DNA from: JBKPNX01 sp046732855
GTDB taxonomy: Bacteria > Pseudomonadota > Alphaproteobacteria > Geminicoccales > Geminicoccaceae
DNA length: 10,578 bases
Reading direction: 5' to 3'
NCBI GenBank assembly: GCA_046732855.1
Contig: JBKPNX010000182.1
Coordinates: forward strand, 1-10,578
The notes beneath the pieces are model-generated. The model saw nothing but the letters and a program-made list of their open reading frames with translations. It was not told where the DNA came from and did no database searches. The position numbers and the translations under genes were made by a program. Shown here piece by piece: positions 7,379-10,578 of the stretch (the first letter of the stretch is position 1; each line of letters begins with the position of its first letter).

Positions 7379-7929
7379 GGCGCGGCGCCCGTTTTGGTGA
7401 GGAGGAACCGCGCGGCCGTTCCCGCCCCATCCGACAGGTCTTCCATCGCGATGTCGACCGCCTCTCCATAATGAGCGACACAGCCTCGGATCAATCCCTC
7501 GGCGAGGGCAGCGAACGGGCGAGAGGATCGGTACGTGAGACGCAGGCACCCCGGTTGGGACGTATCGCAGTCGAACGACGGCAGTTCCGCATCTGGGTAC
7601 AGCTTGCCCACTTCGATATGGACATAGTGATCGACCCGTTGGAGAAAGTCAAACGATGAAGTGACGCCCTCGAAGTACTTCGGGAACATCGTATGGAAGC
7701 GACCGAAAAGGTGCATGCCGAACGAGCGCACAAGCTCTGCGGGCGAAATGCCCGTTTCCTCGCTGAGGCATGACACGAGTTGGATCATCTCGCGATGGTC
7801 GTAGGTTCCGACAGTGGTGTAAACGCCTCCGGAGGGAAGTTCGGCCCGCACGACGATCTGGTCGGCCATCTCTGGCGAGAACCTGTCCTCGACCATTTCG
7901 AGAAATTCGGTAAAGACCACTCCTTTCAT
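7375..7929 (-). CDS. hnoX: H-NOX haem nitric-oxide-binding sensor protein
   Basis: A 184-residue stand-alone H-NOX (HNOB) protein, the usual length for bacterial members. It begins MKGVVFTEFLEMVED. The predicted proximal haem ligand is H104 in the segment VDHYVH. The haem-propionate motif YxSxR is Y133-R-S135-S-R137. P117, thirteen residues after the His, matches the conserved proline that distorts the haem in Thermoanaerobacter tengcongensis H-NOX (H102/P115). My ungapped alignment from the YxSxR motif puts L142 at the site of the distal Tyr140 that stabilises O2 in that protein, so this copy should prefer NO over O2. I see no C-terminal Cys/His cluster like that of zinc-binding members. ATG 7929 is preceded by AAAGGG at good spacing. 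The gene overlaps the downstream kinase by 4 bp. In known pairs, NO-bound H-NOX changes autophosphorylation of the partner kinase, and that is the expected role here. Confidence 0.93.
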   Translation of the reverse strand: MKGVVFTEFLEMVEDRFSPEMADQIVVRAELPSGGVYTTVGTYDHREMIQLVSCLSEETGISPAELVRSFGMHLFGRFHTMFPKYFEGVTSSFDFLQRVDHYVHIEVGKLYPDAELPSFDCDTSQPGCLRLTYRSSRPFAALAEGLIRGCVAHYGEAVDIAMEDLSDGAGTAARFLLTKTGAAP

Positions 7930-8395
7930 ACCTCGATCCCTTTATTCTTGCTGGTGGTGCGACTACAGCGCCTGATACCCTCTACACCAGCATCTTTGTT
8001 GGCGACCGTGGCAGGACCTGACCGTACGGTGTCTTCTGTCTGCACCAGTCTACCACCACGGCCTTTGCGCGAGACTCCCCTCGGCGCCTGAGCCCGCCTA
8101 CCCTGGCAAGGAGCTTATTCCAGCCAGCCCTTCGAATCCATGCGGATATAAACGCCTCGATCCATCCGGGGGGCAACGCTCGAATGTCGCATTGTGGCTA
8201 CGAGCCGCCTGTGGAAGCGAGCAAGGGGGCGTCCGCAATGCGATCGCGAAGCGAACATTATGAGCGGAGCATGCGCGAGTGGGCGGAGCGCTGGCGGCCG
8301 GCTTGGTAGGTCACCGCAGCGCTGGCATCACGGCAGCCCGACAGATGAGCGCGGCCAGGAGGCGGAAGGTCGAAGTCCCACGCCAGAAAGCTTGA
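7930..8395. other. Divergent intergenic region upstream of H-NOX operon
   Basis: About 465 bases lying upstream of H-NOX on one strand and upstream of the repressor fragment on the other. It holds the ribosome binding site of the H-NOX gene and a perfect 10-bp palindrome ACCGTACGGT at 8021-8030, about 90 bases before the H-NOX start. I found no FNR/NnrR-type TTGAT-N4-ATCAA box. A 41-residue frame at 8184-8309 (plus) has no ribosome binding site or known domain. A 64-residue minus-strand frame at 7982-8176 is likewise unsupported. Confidence 0.45.
7938..7943 (-). promoter_or_regulatory. Ribosome binding site of the H-NOX gene
   Basis: On the minus strand AAAGGG lies 8 bases before the ATG (complement of 7927-7929). 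A second GAGG sits too close to the start to be the better choice. This supports the 7929 start. Confidence 0.6.
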
Positions 8396-8563
8396 CAATG
8401 GGACGGCATGGGCGTGGTCGCCAAGCGGATCGAGCACATCCTGAGCTCCGACCCGGCGAAGCTCCGGATCATGTCGGTCAACCCGGGATACGAGACCTAC
8501 GAACGCGACGCCGAGGAGGTCAACGTCATCGGCCGCGTCGTGTGGTCGGCCAGGCGGCATTAA
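8396..8563 (+). pseudogene. C-terminal fragment of an S24/LexA-like (XRE) repressor
   Basis: Open from just after a TGA (8393-8395) to TAA 8561-8563. The peptide contains VVAKRIEHIL, LRIMSVNPGYETYERD and VIGRVVWSARRH. This matches the usual end of peptidase S24/phage-repressor proteins: V-K-R-[IL]-x near the catalytic Lys strand, L-R-[IL]-[LM]-S-x-N-P-x-Y, then [IV]-x-G-R-V-V-W. The K in VVAKRIE may be the family's catalytic Lys. The Ser half and any DNA-binding domain are absent, and I could not find them in other frames upstream. ATG 8408 would give 51 residues, but there is no ribosome binding site, so a relic is more likely than a gene. Family call from motif recognition. Confidence 0.6.
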
Positions 8564-8585
8564 GGGGGTGGCACCCGACGGCCTC

Positions 8586-8627
8586 TTGCTATGGCTGGGC
8601 CGCTAACTTTGCTATGGCTGGGTCGCT
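8586..8627 (+). repeat. Tandem 19-bp repeat with 23-bp period upstream of helicase
   Basis: TTGCTATGGCTGGGCCGCT (8586-8604) and TTGCTATGGCTGGGTCGCT (8609-8627) differ at one base. Each copy contains ATGGCTGGG, a plausible start context, so the unit may be a duplication of the old start region of the helicase gene. Because 23 is not a multiple of three, the two ATGs fall in different frames, and neither is the helicase frame. Confidence 0.65.
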
Positions 8628-8657
8628 GGCAGAAAACGACTCGAGCGACGTGGATCC

Positions 8658-10578
8658 TTGGGGCGTCGTCAACCGTCATCGTCACCACCATCAGAACCGG
8701 AGGCGCTCGGGGGCTTGGTCGAGCGCGTCACGTTTCACAACCCGGATACCGGCTTCTGCGTGCTGCGCGTCAAGGCGAGGGGCCAGAGAGACCTGATCAC
8801 CGTCGTCGGTCACGCCTCCACGATTAATGCCGGCGAATTCGTTCAGGCGTCGGGCATCTGGGTCAACGACCGGACGCACGGACCTCAGTTCAAAGCGGCG
8901 TTCCTGCGCGCAGCGCCGCCGACCACTGCCGAGGGAATCGAGAAGTACCTCGGCTCGGGCATGATCAGGGGCATCGGCCCCATCTACGCCAGACGGCTGG
9001 TGCAGGCGTTTGGCGCGACAGTCTTCGAGGTCATCGAGGGCGAGCCCGCGCGGCTACGGCAGGTGGGCGGCATCGGCCCGAAGCGTGCCGAGAGAATCAT
9101 CGCCGGGTGGGCCGATCAAAAGGTCATCCGCGAGATCATGATCTTGCTGCACTCGCACGGGGTCAGCACGTCGCGCGCCGTGCGGATCTTCAAGACCTAT
9201 GGTGCGGACGCCATCCAGGTCCTCTCGGAGAACCCCTATCGCATGGCCCGAGACGTGCGTGGGATCGGCTTCAAGACGGCCGACGCCATCGCGGCCAGGC
9301 TCGGGATCGAGAAGACCGCCATGATCCGAGCCCGCGCCGGCATCGGGTTCACGCTGACCGAGGCCATGGACGACGGCCACTGCGGTCTGCCCCTCGACGA
9401 GCTGGTGCCCATGGCGGAGCAGCTGTTGGAGATTCCGGCATCAATCGTCAAAAAGGCGCTGGACCTCGAGCTGCAAGCCGGCGATGTGGTGGCGGACGAG
9501 CTGGAAGCCCGCCGCTGCGTCTTCCTGGCGGGGCTCTATCGCGCAGAACGAGCCATCGCGGATCGTCTCGGGAGGCTACGGGAGGGCGCCCTTCCCTGGG
9601 CTTGGATCGACCCCGCGAAGGCCATCCCGTGGGTCGAGGCTCGGGCAGGCATCACGCTTGCAGACGGTCAGCGGGCAGCGCTCCGGCTCGCCTTGCTTTC
9701 GAAGGTTCTCGTGATTACTGGCGGCCCGGGGGTAGGAAAGACCACGCTAATCAAGTCGATCCTCGAGGTGCTCGCCGCCAAGGGCATCGAGATTGCATTG
9801 GCGGCGCCGACCGGTCGCCGGCTTAGTGAGAGCACCGGCCGAGAGGCGAAGACCATCCACCGCCTGCTCGAGGTCGATCCGAGGCACGGCAGCTTCCGGC
9901 GCAGCGAGGAGTATCCGCTCAAGTGCGATCTGCTCATCGTCGATGAGACGTCGATGGTCGACGTGCCCCTGATGCACGCTCTTCTGCGCGCCGTGCCCGA
10001 TCGCGCGGCGCTGATTCTGATCGGCGACATCGACCAGCTGCCGTCCGTCGGCCCGGGCCAAGTGTTGGCGGACATCATCGACTCAGCGGCCGTGCCTGTC
10101 GTGCGTCTGACAGAAGTGTTTCGCCAGCTGCCGAGAGCCGGATCATCGCCAATGCCCATCGCATCAATCAGGGCGGCATGCCGGACTGCGCACGGGATCC
10201 TCAGAGCGACTTTCACTTCGTGCAGTGCCAGGATGCTGAAGACGCAGCTGCGAAGATCGTCGAGATCGTGAAGGATCGGGTGCCGGCACGCTTCGGCCTC
10301 CACCCGATCCGCGACATCCAGGTGCTGTGCCCGATGAACCGAGGCGGGCTAGGGGCGCGGGCGCTGAACCTCGAGCTGCAGAACGCCGTCCAACGCTTCG
10401 GCTCGACCTTCGGCGCCGGCGACAAGGTCATGCAGGTCGAGAACGACTACGACAAGGACGTCTACAACGGCGACCTCGGCTTCGTCCAAGCGGTCGATGC
10501 TGAAGCTGGCGAAGTTCTGGTCGAGTTCGACGGACGCGTGGTCCCCTACGGCTTCGGCGAACTCGACGAGCTCGTCCT
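8658..10578 (+). pseudogene. recD2: RecD2-type ATP-dependent DNA helicase, frameshifted, cut by window end
   Basis: Superfamily 1B 5'-3' helicase of the RecD-related family, about 640 residues in view of a usual ~720-740. Order: N-terminal OB-like domain (~18-85), helix-hairpin-helix modules (GIGPIYARRL ~105; GGIGPKRAERI ~138; GIGFKTADAIA ~202), Walker A GGPGVGKTT (~355), motif Ia APTGR (~384), Walker B VDETSM (D429/E430), motif III GDIDQLPSVGPGQ, then after the shift NAHRINQGGMPD, VLCPMNRGGLGARALNLELQ and DKVMQVENDYDKDVYNGD. Two lesions are visible. At ~10128, after TEVFRQ, the coding frame moves by one base: the upstream frame reads nonsense to a stop at 10269-10271, while the correct motifs continue in the other frame to the window end. 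Between 9818 and 9819, motif Ia reads TGRRLSES where the family has GRAAKRL, an in-frame loss of three residues. The only nearby start in frame is TTG 8658, without a ribosome binding site; the frame is open back to 8607. The C-terminal motif VI region is outside the window. Sequencing error could explain the shift, but hardly the deletion as well. Confidence 0.85.

Noticed and set aside
5990..7471. 493-codon plus-strand open frame
   Set aside because: It lies entirely opposite the well-supported minus-strand kinase; its Arg/His/Ala-rich product has no domain and is the usual antisense frame of a GC-rich gene.
7379..7549. N-terminal extension of the minus-strand kinase to 7549
   Set aside because: It lies within the H-NOX coding region and reads as Gly/Arg-rich shadow; GTG 7378 overlapping the H-NOX stop is the natural start.
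8184..8309. 41-residue plus-strand ORF containing SMREWAERWRPAW
   Set aside because: No ribosome binding site, no known family and no operon context; too short to support.
8392..8397. TTGACA as a -35 promoter element
   Set aside because: No -10-like hexamer at 16-18 bases downstream; it lies in the GC-rich repressor fragment.
8194..8796. 200-codon plus-strand open frame
   Set aside because: It crosses the S24 fragment, the tandem repeat and the helicase start in the wrong frame; His/Arg-rich with no recognisable motif.
1..10578. CRISPR arrays, tRNA, rRNA and riboswitches
   Set aside because: Read for evenly spaced repeats, cloverleaf ends and conserved RNA cores; none seen beyond the two short direct repeats listed.

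Overview
The window looks like a chromosomal or megaplasmid segment of an alphaproteobacterium. It is GC-rich, with strongly GC-biased third codon positions in most genes, and it carries the soil/plant-associated style of signalling gene: large PAS hybrid histidine kinases, DivK-like single-domain receivers and class III cyclases. A genus cannot be named from the sequence alone.

Layout. 1-78 is the C-terminal tail of a DDE transposase. 79-474 is a degenerate, mostly non-coding stretch with a 17-bp-period direct repeat. 475-5107 is a tightly packed plus-strand signalling operon: a possible 57-residue peptide, a three-PAS hybrid histidine kinase with two receivers, a DivK-like receiver, and a receiver-adenylate cyclase. 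The junctions are a 4-bp overlap, a 9-nt gap and a 4-bp overlap. 5108-5569 is a spacer between convergent genes and contains one inverted repeat. 5570-7929 on the minus strand is a two-gene operon: an H-NOX haem protein overlapping a PAS-less hybrid kinase with two receivers. 7930-8395 is intergenic. 8396-8563 is the C-terminal remnant of an S24/LexA-like repressor. 8586-8627 is a 23-bp tandem duplication. 8658 to the window end is a RecD2-type helicase gene that carries a one-base frameshift and a three-residue deletion in helicase motif Ia.

How it may work together. The H-NOX protein has the haem-ligand His, the YxSxR haem-propionate motif and the conserved proline, so it should bind haem and sense NO. 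Its overlap with the minus-strand kinase gives a standard NO-sensing pair. The two kinases face each other and are 60/69 identical over an ungapped dimerisation/phosphotransfer segment, and they share the same twin-receiver tail. The plus-strand operon ends in a cyclase with a complete metal, transition-state and adenine-selectivity residue set. The most interesting reading, which is inference only, is a two-input network (PAS signals and NO) converging on shared receivers and cAMP synthesis. Both flanks show decay and mobile DNA: a transposase tail, a repressor fragment, a tandem duplication and a damaged helicase.
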